Part shown: in pieces, positions 45,730 to 55,701 of the stretch
Layout of the letters: every line of letters begins with the position of its first letter
How positions within the stretch are numbered: position 1 is the stretch's first letter
Origin: Terribium retamae
Lineage (GTDB): Bacteria > Pseudomonadota > Alphaproteobacteria > Rhizobiales > Rhizobiaceae
NCBI RefSeq assembly: GCF_022347545.1
Contig: NZ_JAKREW010000003.1
Coordinates: 62,001 to 126,000, forward strand
Direction of reading: 5' to 3'
Length of the DNA: 64,000 nucleotides
Position numbers and translations under genes: made by a program
The notes under the pieces: generated by a model
What the model was told of the DNA's origin: nothing
Seen by the model: only the letters and a program-made list of their open reading frames with translations
Databases searched by the model: none

Positions 45730-45771
45730 ATACGGGCGGACTGCCGCCCAATACAGTTCAGGTCGCCGCAC

Positions 45772-46431
45772 GTGATCCGCTTCGAAAATGTCGGCCTCCG
45801 CTATGGCATGGGTCCGGAGATTCTCCGTGACATCACCTTGCATGTGCCGGAGCGCTCCTTTCAATTCCTGAGCGGGCCGTCCGGCGCCGGCAAAACGACC
45901 TTGCTGCGCCTTCTGTTTCTGTCGCTGAAACCGACACGGGGGCTGATCACGGTCTTCGGCAAGGATCGTGCGCGAATCACGCGCGAGGAACTGCCGCATC
46001 TGCGCCGTCGGATCGGCGTGGTGTTCCAGGATTTTCGTCTGCTCGACCATATGACGACCTATGAGAATGTCGCGCTGCCGCTGCGTGTACGCGGCCGTGA
46101 GGAGGCGAGCTATCGCACCGATGTCGTCGAGCTCCTGAAATGGGTTGGCCTTGGCGATCGCATGCATGTCTTGCCGCCGGTACTGTCGGGTGGCGAAAAA
46201 CAGCGCGCCGCGATCGCACGCGCGCTGATTGAGCAACCGCAGCTCCTGCTTGCCGACGAACCGACCGGTAATGTCGATCCGCAACTGGCGCGTCGGCTGC
46301 TTCGGCTCTTCATCGAATTGAACCGGCTTGGCACGGCCGTTGTCATCGCCACACATGATCTCGGCCTCATGGAACAAGTCGACGCCCGGCGTTTGATCCT
46401 GTCGGGAGGAAGGCTGGACATCTATGATTGA
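45772..46431 (+). CDS. ftsE: Cell division ATP-binding protein FtsE
   Basis: A 219-residue ABC ATPase with Walker A GPSGAGKT (35-42), signature LSGGEKQRAAIARAL, Walker B LLLADEPTGNVD, and the H-loop histidine in VIATHDLG. With FtsX it regulates periplasmic peptidoglycan hydrolases at the septum. It starts from GTG and overlaps ftsX by 8 bp. Confidence 0.95.
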   Translation: MIRFENVGLRYGMGPEILRDITLHVPERSFQFLSGPSGAGKTTLLRLLFLSLKPTRGLITVFGKDRARITREELPHLRRRIGVVFQDFRLLDHMTTYENVALPLRVRGREEASYRTDVVELLKWVGLGDRMHVLPPVLSGGEKQRAAIARALIEQPQLLLADEPTGNVDPQLARRLLRLFIELNRLGTAVVIATHDLGLMEQVDARRLILSGGRLDIYD

Positions 46432-47413
46432 GATGACGGCCGAACACGAAGAAGACGGCGAAGTCCGCGGCGCAGCAACGCCTCGGCGCGCGCAGCGCAA
46501 AATGGCGCCCATCGTGCCGGCACAGAACATCGCCGGCCGCGCGCTGGTGTTTGTCATCGCCATCATGACATTCCTGTCGTGCCTGACATTCGGAGCAGTG
46601 ACTTTGGTGCGCAGCACCGCCGCCGTCTGGGAAAACCAGATCTCGCGCGAGGCGACGATCCAGATCAAACCTGTCGATGGGATGGACATGGAAGCGGCGC
46701 TGACAAGCGTTGCCGAAATCGCCGCCAGGTTTCCAGGCGTCAAAGCCACCAACATTGTCGATCGTGACGCTACCGCCCGGCTGCTTGCGCCATGGCTGGG
46801 CAGCGGCCTCAATATCGATGAACTGCCGGTGCCTCGCCTCGTGGTGGTCACCATCGACGAGAACAATCCGCCCAATTTCGCGGCGATGCGGGAGGCGTTG
46901 ACGAATACCATCGCCAGCGCTTCGCTGGATGACCATCGAACCTGGGTGGATCGGCTGGTCGCGATGGCCCGCACCACGGTAACGATTGGCATGCTGGTTC
47001 TGGTGCTCATGCTTTCAGCGACCGTACTGACGGTGGTGTTCGCAACGCGTGGCGCCATGGCGGGCAACGGTCACATCATCGAAGTTTTGCATTTTGTCGG
47101 CGCTGAGGCGCGTTTCATCGCCCGCCAGTTCCGCCAGCAATTTCTGGTCACCGGGATGAAGGGGGCAGCGGCCGGTGGTGTGGCGGCGATTGTCGTCTTC
47201 CTGCTCTTTTCCTTCTGGGCGTCGCGAAATATGGCGACGCCGCAAGCCGACCAGGCTGTCGCTTTGTTCGGCAGTTTCGCCATCGGCTGGGCCGGATATC
47301 TCGGCGTCGTCCTGATGGTGATGGTTATCGGTGCACTCACGGCAGCGACATCGCATGCCACGGTGATCGCCTATCTCAGCGATCTCGACACGCGCCAGAC
47401 CGACGGTGGTTGA
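46424..47413 (+). CDS. ftsX: Cell division protein FtsX
   Basis: A 329-residue membrane partner of FtsE. A polar N-terminal tail is followed by a first helix (about 35-60, IAGRALVFVIAIMTFLSCLTFG), a periplasmic domain, and three C-terminal helices (about 185-320), the FtsX topology. ftsE overlaps upstream, and a YdcF-family gene follows at once. Confidence 0.93.
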   Translation: MIEMTAEHEEDGEVRGAATPRRAQRKMAPIVPAQNIAGRALVFVIAIMTFLSCLTFGAVTLVRSTAAVWENQISREATIQIKPVDGMDMEAALTSVAEIAARFPGVKATNIVDRDATARLLAPWLGSGLNIDELPVPRLVVVTIDENNPPNFAAMREALTNTIASASLDDHRTWVDRLVAMARTTVTIGMLVLVLMLSATVLTVVFATRGAMAGNGHIIEVLHFVGAEARFIARQFRQQFLVTGMKGAAAGGVAAIVVFLLFSFWASRNMATPQADQAVALFGSFAIGWAGYLGVVLMVMVIGALTAATSHATVIAYLSDLDTRQTDGG

Positions 47414-47424
47414 CGGAGGAGGCG

Positions 47425-48201
47425 ATGACGCATTGCGGCTCCGAAATCAGATCGAGCGAAGGCGCTTTCTCCTACCAAAGGACGCAATTCGGCACTAATC
47501 ATGAAGGTATGAGAAATCGCGATTCTGCCAACATGGCCGAAGCCGCGCCGGACACTTTAACTGTGCAGCACAGTCCGTCTCGATTGCGCAGGACGCTGCG
47601 GTCGTTGGGGATAGTCGTTCTGGCGACGATAGCGGTCTACGCGCTGGGTTTCGGTTGGTTTGCGAGCCATGTCAGCCGGCTTGTCACGCCTGCCGATCCC
47701 GAGCCGGCGGACGCCATCATCGTGCTGACCGGCGGCCAGTCGCGGCTGGATGCGGCCATCGGGCTGCTGGAATCCGGCAAAGGCGCCAGGTTGCTGATCA
47801 GCGGTGTGCATCCCACCGCCAGCCGCAAGCAGTTGCAGAAGGCGACCCGAAGCGACAACGAGCTGTTCTCTTGCTGCGTGGACATCGACCGCGCAGCCCT
47901 GGATACGATCGGCAACGCCGAGGAAAGCGCAAAATGGGTCGAAACCCATGGCTACAGCCGTATCCTTTTGGTCACCAACAACTATCACATGCCGCGCAGC
48001 CTGCTGGAGATGGGCAGGTTGTTGCCGTCGGCACGGCTGGTGCCCTATCCGGTGGTCAACAGCAATCTCGACAATGGCGGCTGGCTGATCAAGCCGGGCG
48101 CCTTGCGCGTGCTGTTCACCGAATACAACAAATACCTGCTGGCGCTCGGCCGCGTGATCCTGCCGATCCGGCCGGCCTTCGCCAGCCACAACATCGATTG
48201 A
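47425..48201 (+). CDS. YdcF family protein (DUF218)
   Basis: A 258-residue protein with one transmembrane helix (about residues 60-82) and a DUF218 domain starting DAIIVLTGGQSRLDAAIGLLESGKGARLLISGVHP, including the NNYHMPRSLLEM motif. ElyC/SanA/YdcF relatives act in envelope integrity and peptidoglycan or lipid-carrier metabolism. The ATG at 47425 follows GGAGGAGG, a very strong site. It is the third gene of the ftsEX unit. Confidence 0.88.
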   Translation: MTHCGSEIRSSEGAFSYQRTQFGTNHEGMRNRDSANMAEAAPDTLTVQHSPSRLRRTLRSLGIVVLATIAVYALGFGWFASHVSRLVTPADPEPADAIIVLTGGQSRLDAAIGLLESGKGARLLISGVHPTASRKQLQKATRSDNELFSCCVDIDRAALDTIGNAEESAKWVETHGYSRILLVTNNYHMPRSLLEMGRLLPSARLVPYPVVNSNLDNGGWLIKPGALRVLFTEYNKYLLALGRVILPIRPAFASHNID

Positions 48202-48203
48202 AT

Positions 48204-48827
48204 TCATCGCTTCGAGAGTTCAGCGCGCAACCGATCGATTTCCGCTTCCAGGGTGGCGATGCGCTTATCGCGGTCGCCCAGGATAGCCGCGACGTCAGCC
48301 GCTTCGAAGCGCTGCGGAATGTGCTGAGGGCAGTTCGCGTCCCAGGTGGAAACGGTGAACAGGATCACCTGTTCGGGACGCGCCTTGTAATCCTGCGGCA
48401 TAAGGCGGGCGAGAAGGTCGGGGTCGTTTTCGATGATCCGCGCCTCACCCCAGATCTTGATGCGCTGCCGTAGCATATAGTCGATCAGGAACAGGAAGGC
48501 CCGGTTGTTGTCGGCGAGATTGCCCTGCGAGATGAACTGCCGGTTGCCGGAGAAGTCCGCGAAACCGATGGTGCGGCTATCGAGCACCTGCAGGAAACCG
48601 GCGGGCCCGCCTCGGTGCTGGATATAGGGCTGGCCCTCGGCATTGGCCGTTGCGAAGAAGACGCTGGTCTGCGCGGCAATGAAAGCGGCGAGATCCGGCG
48701 TGATCTCTTCGTTCCAGCCACGTTCCTCGGAGCGCGCATAGGCCTGTCGCGAACCTTTGCGAGCCTGAATTGCCTTCACTGTCGGCGTAAAGGCAACGTC
48801 GCTCGCATAAACGTGGGAAGCGGTCAT
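48204..48827 (-). CDS. Pyridoxamine 5'-phosphate oxidase-fold flavoprotein
   Basis: A 207-residue split-barrel protein: the FMN-binding stretch is TSVFFATANAEGQPYIQHRGGPAGFLQVLDSRTIGFADFSGNRQFISQGNLADNNRAFLFLIDY. A C-terminal coiled coil ends IATLEAEIDRLRAELSKR. It is probably an FMN-dependent general oxidoreductase. A GGGAG site precedes the ATG at 48827. It is divergent from a LysR regulator across a 112-bp gap with a perfect dyad. Confidence 0.88.
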   Translation of the reverse strand: MTASHVYASDVAFTPTVKAIQARKGSRQAYARSEERGWNEEITPDLAAFIAAQTSVFFATANAEGQPYIQHRGGPAGFLQVLDSRTIGFADFSGNRQFISQGNLADNNRAFLFLIDYMLRQRIKIWGEARIIENDPDLLARLMPQDYKARPEQVILFTVSTWDANCPQHIPQRFEAADVAAILGDRDKRIATLEAEIDRLRAELSKR

Positions 48828-48904
48828 GATGGTCTCCCTCGATGGGCCCTGCGTGGGAATTTCACCGAAGCTGGTATCTTTCGCCTTTCATAAGTAGATG
48901 TCAT

Positions 48905-48927
48905 ATTTGGAAGGTATTATTCCAAAT
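48905..48927. promoter_or_regulatory. Perfect palindrome, candidate LysR operator
   Basis: ATTTGGAA and TTCCAAAT form an exact 8-bp inverted repeat with 7 bp between, located 13 bp before the lysR ATG and 77 bp before the divergent flavoprotein gene. The position fits an autoregulated LysR site controlling both genes. Confidence 0.6.
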
Positions 48928-48939
48928 ATTGGAAGGTTC

Positions 48940-49845
48940 ATGGATCGCCTGGCATCGATGTCATTGTTCGTGACCGTGGCCGAAGCCGGTAGCCTGTCGG
49001 CGGCCGGACGCAGCCTCGCCGTGCCCTTGGCCACCGTCAGCCGCAAACTTTCCGATCTTGAAAGACATCTCGGCACACGGCTGCTCAACCGTTCCACCCG
49101 TCGTTTGGAATTGACCGAAGCGGGGCATGCCTACCTCGCTGCCTGCCGACGCATCCTGGAGGATGTCGAGGAGGCGGAGCAAACTGCGGCGGGAGAATAC
49201 AGCCAGGCCCGCGGTGAACTGGTGGTGACGGCGCCGATTGTCTTCGGACGCCTGCACGTGCTGCCGGTGGTGGTGGACTTTCTCGCCGCCTATCCGGAAG
49301 TCGACGTCAGGCTGACGCAATCGGATACGCTACGGCGGTTGGTCGAAGAGCACATCGATGTGGCCTTGCGTATCGGAAAACTACCGGATTCCAGCATGGT
49401 GGCGACCCGCGTGGGCTCGATCCGCCGCGTGGCCTGCGCCAGCCCGACCTATCTCGAAACCCATGGTACGCCAAAGGTGCCGCAGGATCTGACGGCTCAT
49501 CAATGTGTGACCTTCGAGCGGCTGGCGCTGCCGGCGGCATGGACCTTCACGGAAGGACAGGCGGAAATCGCGGTGCCGGTCCGGTCCCGCCTTTCGATCA
49601 ACACGGCCGAGGCCGCCATCGATGCGGCGATCTCCGGCGTCGGGATTGTCAGGGTGTTGTCTTATCAGGCCGCCGATGCTGTTCGATCCGGAGCGCTGAA
49701 GCTGGTGCTGGAGGAATTCGAACCGGAGCCGTGGCCGGTCAGCCTGGTGCATGCCGGCCGCGGTCTGTTGCCGCTCAAGCTGCGCGCGTTCCTGGACTTT
49801 GCGGCGCCCCGATTGAGGGCGAGACTGGCTGGGCTCGGCATTTGA
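48940..49845 (+). CDS. LysR family transcriptional regulator (divergent from flavoprotein gene)
   Basis: A 301-residue LysR protein (MDRLASMSLFVTVAEAGSLSAAGRSLAVPLATVSRKLSDLE for the winged helix, then an effector domain, about 92-295). The ATG at 48940 follows GGAAGG and gives the usual N-terminus; an in-frame upstream start lies inside the operator. It probably controls the flavoprotein gene. With that gene it separates ydcF from plsC. Confidence 0.9.
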   Translation: MDRLASMSLFVTVAEAGSLSAAGRSLAVPLATVSRKLSDLERHLGTRLLNRSTRRLELTEAGHAYLAACRRILEDVEEAEQTAAGEYSQARGELVVTAPIVFGRLHVLPVVVDFLAAYPEVDVRLTQSDTLRRLVEEHIDVALRIGKLPDSSMVATRVGSIRRVACASPTYLETHGTPKVPQDLTAHQCVTFERLALPAAWTFTEGQAEIAVPVRSRLSINTAEAAIDAAISGVGIVRVLSYQAADAVRSGALKLVLEEFEPEPWPVSLVHAGRGLLPLKLRAFLDFAAPRLRARLAGLGI

Positions 49846-49941
49846 AAGAAGCCTGAAGCACGGTACGGATCGCCGACGCTGTCATTCCTTTTTGCTCGTT
49901 CATGGTGTAACGAACACGCGCTTCCTCACCAGGCTCGCTGC

Positions 49942-50736
49942 ATGCTCTATATCCGCTCACTGGCGTTCAACTTCGTTTTCTATCTCAACCTGATCGTCCA
50001 AATGATCCTTTGGACGCCCTATTACTTCCTGTCACCGCGCGCATGGGCCTGGTTCGTGCCGAAGTTCTGGTCGCGCTCCAGCATGTGGCTCTACAAGATC
50101 ATCGGGAACACGGACAACGAAATCACCGGCACGGAGAACCTGCCCGAAGGCTCCTTTATCCTGGCGCCCAAGCACCAGTCGTTCTGGGATACGATCGCCT
50201 TCTTCCCTTACCTGAAGGACCCGCTCTACATCCTGAAGCGCGAGCTCACCTGGATTCCTTTCTTTGGCTGGTACATCATGAAGATGCGCATGATCCCGGT
50301 CGACCGCGGCAGCCGTTCGAAAGCATTGAAGGCGGTGATTGCCGCCACCAGAGCGGAATTGGCTCGCAACCCGCGCCAGCTCATCATCTATCCGGAAGGC
50401 ACGCGTCGCGCCCCTGGCGATGAGCCGGCCTATAAATACGGTATCGTCGAACTCTATTCGCAACTTGGCGTGCCGGTCGTGCCGGTTGCCCATGTCGCCG
50501 GCCTCTACTGGCCGCGCCGCAAGTTCCTGCGCTTTCCGGGCACCATCAAAGCGCGGTTCCTGCCGCCGATCCCGCCAGGCCTCGACAAGGAAGAGTTCAT
50601 GCGTCGGCTGATCGATGAGACGGAGACTGCTTGCGACGAACTGCTCGCCGAGGCGGCCAATGCCGATAATCCGCCGCCAATGCCACCCACCGCCGCCAAG
50701 CGGCTTGCCGAACTGAGCGCCGCTGCCAAGACCTGA
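49942..50736 (+). CDS. plsC: 1-acyl-sn-glycerol-3-phosphate acyltransferase
   Basis: A 264-residue inner-membrane acyltransferase making phosphatidic acid. The catalytic HX4D is LAPKHQSFWD and the substrate motif is IIYPEGTRRAPGDEP. An N-terminal membrane anchor (about 6-30) precedes the domain and an Ala/Pro-rich tail follows. It is convergent with the TIGR02302 gene. The exact role in lysophosphatidate versus ornithine-lipid acylation cannot be told. Confidence 0.9.
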   Translation: MLYIRSLAFNFVFYLNLIVQMILWTPYYFLSPRAWAWFVPKFWSRSSMWLYKIIGNTDNEITGTENLPEGSFILAPKHQSFWDTIAFFPYLKDPLYILKRELTWIPFFGWYIMKMRMIPVDRGSRSKALKAVIAATRAELARNPRQLIIYPEGTRRAPGDEPAYKYGIVELYSQLGVPVVPVAHVAGLYWPRRKFLRFPGTIKARFLPPIPPGLDKEEFMRRLIDETETACDELLAEAANADNPPPMPPTAAKRLAELSAAAKT

Positions 50737-50764
50737 GGATTTCGGCGGCCGATACTCGCTCTAT

Positions 50765-53353
50765 CTATTTGAGATTCAGCAATCGCTCGAGATAACTGCG
50801 CTCGATTTCCGGGCTCAGCGCATTGCCAAGTCGCTTGCGGATGGCGTCAAGGATTTCACGAGCGCGCTGCGTATCGACCTTGTCGAGGTTTTCGTTCCGA
50901 CTCTGATTCTCCATGGGGCCTCTCTCTCCCCATGGCCTGTCGAGCGGATCCCGGTTGGCTCCGCGTTGTCTGTTGCCCCGCTGAGTGTCGCCCTGGTCGC
51001 CCTGCATCGCCTCCAATTGCTGCATCATGTCCTTGGCGCCACGGCGCAGTGCTTCCAGCGCGCGGCTTTGCTGGCCGACGGCCGCGCCGCTTTCGCCGCC
51101 GCCAAGCGATTGCTCCGCGTCACCCATGGCGCGCCCCGCCTCGCCAAAGCCTTCATTGGGCTCCAGGCCCATGCCTTCGAGGCTCTTCTTGAGCTTTTCG
51201 AGGTCGCTTTTCAGCTTGCCCTGGCCTTCTTGGAGTTGCTTCAGCGCATCGGCGAATTCTTCCGGCGTCATCGGCTTGTCGCCACCGCTGCCATTCTGCT
51301 GACCTTCGTTGTTGCCTTGCTGACCTTCCTGGCCAGGCATCTGCTGGTCGCCAGGCTGTTCATCTTGGCCCTGCTCGCCGCGCTGCATGCGATCTGTTCG
51401 GAACGTCTCGTTCATCATCTCCTGCTGGCGGCGCATGATCTCGCCCAGCTTGTCCATCTGCTGGCGCATCTCGCTGTTCTGCTGACCCTGACCCTGACGG
51501 CGGGCGGTGCGCAGATTGTTCATCATGTCCTGCAATTCGGACAGCAACTGCTGTGCCTTGTCGCGATCACCGGATTTCGCCAGATCCTCGATCTGGTCCA
51601 TCATGCGCTTGAGGTCGTTTTCACTGAGGACGCGAGCGTCGTCCGGTAGAGGCTGTTCCTTGCCTTGGGGATTGCGTTGCGCGAACTCGCGCATGAAATC
51701 CGCCATGGCCTGGCGCAGCTCTTTCATGAGCTTGTCGATCTCCTCGTCGCTGGCGCCGTTCTGCAACGCGTCCTGCAGCGCCTGCTGTGCCTGGCGCAAG
51801 CGCTTTTCGGCATCCGACAGGCTGCCGTTCTCGATGCCGAGGGCGAGGTCCCACAGGTAGGAGACGACGCCGCGCAACTCATCGTCGCTCTTGGCCAGGT
51901 TCAGGCGGCTGCGGGCGCTCATCAGGCCGAGATAGTTCGGCATGGAATCGAAGGTGTCCTCGGGACGGAGGGTGATCGCGTCCATCAGGTCAAGAACACG
52001 CCGCTTCGCATTGGCGTCGAGCGCCAGCAAACGGCGTTGTTCAATCACCGCGCGTGCCAAGGGGTTGGCGAAGGGGCGCTCCGGCAGCGTCCAGCTCTTG
52101 GTTTCGCTGCGGGCAATCTGTCCGGCACCGTCCGTCGCTTCCAGTGTTACTTTCACGCCAGCGCCGGCCCAGACGTGATCGGTCAGGTCCTTGGTGGTAC
52201 GGGCAGCGTTGTTCTTGGCTCCGCGTCGAGGCAGCGACAGCGGCATTTCCGGGGGACCGTAAAGTGGGCGTGCGTCGGGCGCCTGCTGCTCGGCCAGCTT
52301 GAATTCCGCGAGTGCTTTGGCCGGGCCGTAGTCATCGACGATTTCGTAATTGATCTCCGCCGTGCCGTTTGCTGCCCGACGGGGTTCGCCGGAGAAGCGG
52401 ATCTGCGGAGCGGTATCCGGCGTCACGGCAAAAGCCCATCTGCCCAACTCGTCATTCGCCGATTTGAGAACCAGCACGCCATCTGTGATGAGCTTGCCAT
52501 TGAACTGACGTGCGCCATTGGTCGGTGCGGGGTTGCTGGGCGCGGCATCATCTGCCTTCGCCGGGGCATCGGGCTTGATGTCGCGGCTGTTCCCGCTCGC
52601 CTCGTCATAGACGACGGTTTCGTCATCCGCACCGCCAGTGATGCGCACGGTCACATCGCTACCTTGCGGTACGGTGAAGGTGATATCCTTGCGCGTTGCG
52701 TCGGCAGTCAGGAATACCGGTGGCTTGCCGGTATAGTTGGGCGGCGTCACCCAGGCGTCGATACGTGGCGGCACGGCGTCGCGTGCGCCGGCAGCGAGGA
52801 AGGCATCGCTGAGGCGACCGCCTTGCGGGCCATAGGAAAAAGCCAGTGCCACGAACAAGAGCAGCGCAACCACCGCGCGGACGGCCCAGGGGTCGTGGCG
52901 CGCTACGCCGGTAGAAGGCAGGTCGGTGCCCAGCGAGCCGAGCTTTGCGGCCATACGCTTTTGATGTTCGCGCCATAGGGCCTGCGCAAAGTCGCCCGCC
53001 TCGCCGCCAGGCTTATCGGTCTGCACGCGCACGGGGCTGTGGAGCAGCGCGTTGGCCGCCTCGATGCGGGTGTCGACTTCGCTTGCGGTCGGCAGCCTGA
53101 AAAGGCGCAGGGGATAGAGCGATGCCAGCGCTGCGACGCCGAACAGGCCGACGAGGCCCAGGCGGGTAATGTCCGACAGACGTGGGAACAAGCCGAGCCA
53201 GGCAGCGGATACAAACAGTGCCAGGACAAGCAGGAACGGCAGGATCAACGGCCAGGCCCGCTCCACCATCATGACGACACGCGTCGCCAACCTGCTGGCC
53301 GCAAGCCGTGCCGTCAGGCTGCGATCGATGCCGGATGTGGGTCGCTCTGTCAT
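50765..53353 (-). CDS. TIGR02302/DUF4175 large membrane protein
   Basis: An 862-residue protein with two or three N-terminal helices (about 30-100 and 150-170), a periplasmic beta-rich middle, and long Gln/Glu-rich coiled coil-like helices (about 510-780). A low-complexity QGQGQQ... region lies near 610-690. The family occurs in alphaproteobacteria with unknown function, probably envelope-related. The ATG at 53353 follows GGAG and is preferred over one 13 codons upstream. lysA is its usual neighbour in related genomes as far as I recall, but here about 6 kb lie between them. Confidence 0.85.
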   Translation of the reverse strand: MTERPTSGIDRSLTARLAASRLATRVVMMVERAWPLILPFLLVLALFVSAAWLGLFPRLSDITRLGLVGLFGVAALASLYPLRLFRLPTASEVDTRIEAANALLHSPVRVQTDKPGGEAGDFAQALWREHQKRMAAKLGSLGTDLPSTGVARHDPWAVRAVVALLLFVALAFSYGPQGGRLSDAFLAAGARDAVPPRIDAWVTPPNYTGKPPVFLTADATRKDITFTVPQGSDVTVRITGGADDETVVYDEASGNSRDIKPDAPAKADDAAPSNPAPTNGARQFNGKLITDGVLVLKSANDELGRWAFAVTPDTAPQIRFSGEPRRAANGTAEINYEIVDDYGPAKALAEFKLAEQQAPDARPLYGPPEMPLSLPRRGAKNNAARTTKDLTDHVWAGAGVKVTLEATDGAGQIARSETKSWTLPERPFANPLARAVIEQRRLLALDANAKRRVLDLMDAITLRPEDTFDSMPNYLGLMSARSRLNLAKSDDELRGVVSYLWDLALGIENGSLSDAEKRLRQAQQALQDALQNGASDEEIDKLMKELRQAMADFMREFAQRNPQGKEQPLPDDARVLSENDLKRMMDQIEDLAKSGDRDKAQQLLSELQDMMNNLRTARRQGQGQQNSEMRQQMDKLGEIMRRQQEMMNETFRTDRMQRGEQGQDEQPGDQQMPGQEGQQGNNEGQQNGSGGDKPMTPEEFADALKQLQEGQGKLKSDLEKLKKSLEGMGLEPNEGFGEAGRAMGDAEQSLGGGESGAAVGQQSRALEALRRGAKDMMQQLEAMQGDQGDTQRGNRQRGANRDPLDRPWGERGPMENQSRNENLDKVDTQRAREILDAIRKRLGNALSPEIERSYLERLLNLK

Positions 53354-53528
53354 CGGCTCTCCGGAAAGCCGGCCGGAATGGCGCGGCCTCACGATTCAAA
53401 ATCATAGCAGCAAACACGGCAAAGGCGAGGCGACATCGCGAAAAGCCCGTTCACGTTCTCGTCGGCACCGGCAGTGGCGCTATCGCCACACCCTGTGAAA
53501 TGCGATCGCAAAATCGCCCGAACATACT

Positions 53529-53543
53529 TGACTCAAATAGTCA
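53529..53543 (+). promoter_or_regulatory. IRO box (RirA-type) before the TonB receptor gene
   Basis: TGACTCAAATAGTCA fits the RirA IRO-box pattern TGA-N9-TCA exactly and is a near-perfect palindrome. It lies 41 bp before the receptor ATG, so iron should repress the gene through RirA. Confidence 0.75.
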
Positions 53544-53583
53544 TATTTGTGAGGCGGGGCTGCACTCGAAAAAGGAGATACGA

Positions 53584-55701
53584 ATGGGGTCGCAGTCACT
53601 GGTTCGCCGGCTTGAGATTTTGACGCTTGGAAGCGCGCTCGGATTCTTGCCGATGTCGGTTGTTGCGAACGCCCAGGACGGCAACGGCACGCTGCTCGAA
53701 AAGATCACGCTCGAGTCCGAGAGCGGCGATACGTTGAAACAGAATGGCTATGTCGCCAAACAGGATCGCGACGGCACCAAGGTCGACACGCCGATCGTGC
53801 AGATCCCGCAAGCGATCACGGTCATCACGCAAGATCAGATCGAAGACCAGAAACCACGCTCGCTCAACGAAGCGCTGAACTATACCGCCAGCGCCAATCC
53901 CAATGCCTATGGTTTCGACAGCCGCTACGACGCGTTTTTCCTGCGGGGCTTCCAGGCCTATTACAACGGCATGTTCCGCGATGGATTGCGCCAGTACAAC
54001 GGCCCGTCCGCCTGGTTCAAGACCGAGCCTTACGGCATCGAAGGCGTTACCATCTTGAAGGGTCCCGCATCGTCGCTATACGGAGTCAGCGGCCCAGGCG
54101 GCATCGTCAACGTCATCACCAAGCGCCCGAAGGACGAGAATTTCCGGGAGATCGAAGTGCTCGGCGGCGAGTACAACCGCTACCAAGGTGCGTTCGATAT
54201 CACCGGTCCGGCGAATGAAGACAAAAGCCTGCTCTACCGCTTCACCGGACTGGCTCGCAAAAGCGAGACGGAATTGCCTGGTTATCCGGACGATAAAGCT
54301 TATTTCGCGCCCGCATTCACCTTCAAGCCCGACGAAGACACCAAGCTCACCATCCTTGGCGAACTGTCGCGTTCGGTTACCGGCGGCACGGCCTCCTTCT
54401 ACAATCCTTCATACGGTGCGCGCTCCGATCTCTATGAAGGAGACCCCGCCTGGAATGATTTCAGCCAGAACCAAGGCCGCATCGGCTACGAATTCGAACA
54501 TCGCTTCAACGACCTGCTGACGGTACGCCAAAACCTTCGCTACAACGCCGTCGACAGCGACATGGAATACAGCCTCCACTATGCGCCTGGGCCGGACCAG
54601 CCGCTGGAGCGCTATTGGGGCCACTACAAGGAGGACATGAAGAACTTCGTCGTCGACAACATGGCGCAGTTCACCTTCGACACGGGCCCCATCAAGCACA
54701 CTGCCGTTGCCGGCCTGGATTACAGCTGGGCTCGCTACGGCTCCTACAGCGCAACCTCTCTTGTTTCGGCCGCCGACGTCGCCAACCAGCCGGTGCCCTT
54801 TACACGTGGGCAGGAGTTGAACCAGACCGGCGTCTATGTGCACGACCAGATGGAATGGAACAACTTCACCCTGTTCGCGTCGGGCCGCTATGACTGGGTC
54901 GACACCGCCTCCACCGATGCGGAATACAACAAGAGCAAGCAGCGGGACCGCGACTTCTCCTGGCGGCTCGGTCTCTCCTATCGCACCGACTGGGGGATCA
55001 TCCCTTATGCGAATTACTCGACCTCGTTCTCGCCCAACATCGGTTATGTCTACGACCCCGTGACCAACATCCGCCGCGTAGCGCGGGCCACGACAGCCGA
55101 GCAGATGGAAGTCGGCGTCAAATACGAGATCCCGGATACCAACGCTGTTCTCAGCGCTGCTTATTTCGACATCAGCCAGACGGATGGTCTCGTCTATGAC
55201 GGCACCTTCGATGAGCAGGGCAACCAGCGCCAGCGCCAGCTCGACCTCAATTCGCGCGGCATTGAACTGGAGGCGAATGCTTCCTTCGACAACGGCTTCG
55301 GCTTGATCGCTTCCTACACCCATCTGCGCATGAAGATCGAAAAGGGCGCCGAAGGAACGATCGGCAAGGAATTGTCGGCCACACCGAACGACGTGCTGGC
55401 GCTGTGGGGGCACTACAAGTTCGAGGCTGACGCCTTGGCGGGGCTCGGTCTCGGCGCTGGTGTCCGTTATTCCAGCGAGAGCTATGGTGACGACACCAAC
55501 AGCTTCAAGAATGCCGCCCGCACCTATGTCGATGCCGCGTTGTCCTATGATTTCGGCTATCGCAATCCCGACCTGCAGGGCCTGACGCTGCAGGTGAACG
55601 CCAAGAACCTGTTCAACAAGCAGGGCACCATCTGCCAGGCCGGCAGCTGCTACCGCGACGAAGGTCGCTCCGTATTCGGCAGCTTGAGGTATCGTTTCTG
55701 A
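53584..55701 (+). CDS. TonB-dependent siderophore receptor
   Basis: A 705-residue outer-membrane receptor. A signal peptide (cleavage after VVANA, residue 30) is followed by a plug domain (about 60-175, [29 protein letters not shown] and [26 protein letters not shown]) and a 22-stranded barrel ending in Phe (SLRYRF). It resembles FoxA/FhuA/FecA-type hydroxamate receptors. The ATG at 53584 has AGGAGA upstream, with an IRO box before it. Its stop overlaps the next ATG by one base. Confidence 0.95.
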   Translation: MGSQSLVRRLEILTLGSALGFLPMSVVANAQDGNGTLLEKITLESESGDTLKQNGYVAKQDRDGTKVDTPIVQIPQAITVITQDQIEDQKPRSLNEALNYTASANPNAYGFDSRYDAFFLRGFQAYYNGMFRDGLRQYNGPSAWFKTEPYGIEGVTILKGPASSLYGVSGPGGIVNVITKRPKDENFREIEVLGGEYNRYQGAFDITGPANEDKSLLYRFTGLARKSETELPGYPDDKAYFAPAFTFKPDEDTKLTILGELSRSVTGGTASFYNPSYGARSDLYEGDPAWNDFSQNQGRIGYEFEHRFNDLLTVRQNLRYNAVDSDMEYSLHYAPGPDQPLERYWGHYKEDMKNFVVDNMAQFTFDTGPIKHTAVAGLDYSWARYGSYSATSLVSAADVANQPVPFTRGQELNQTGVYVHDQMEWNNFTLFASGRYDWVDTASTDAEYNKSKQRDRDFSWRLGLSYRTDWGIIPYANYSTSFSPNIGYVYDPVTNIRRVARATTAEQMEVGVKYEIPDTNAVLSAAYFDISQTDGLVYDGTFDEQGNQRQRQLDLNSRGIELEANASFDNGFGLIASYTHLRMKIEKGAEGTIGKELSATPNDVLALWGHYKFEADALAGLGLGAGVRYSSESYGDDTNSFKNAARTYVDAALSYDFGYRNPDLQGLTLQVNAKNLFNKQGTICQAGSCYRDEGRSVFGSLRYRF

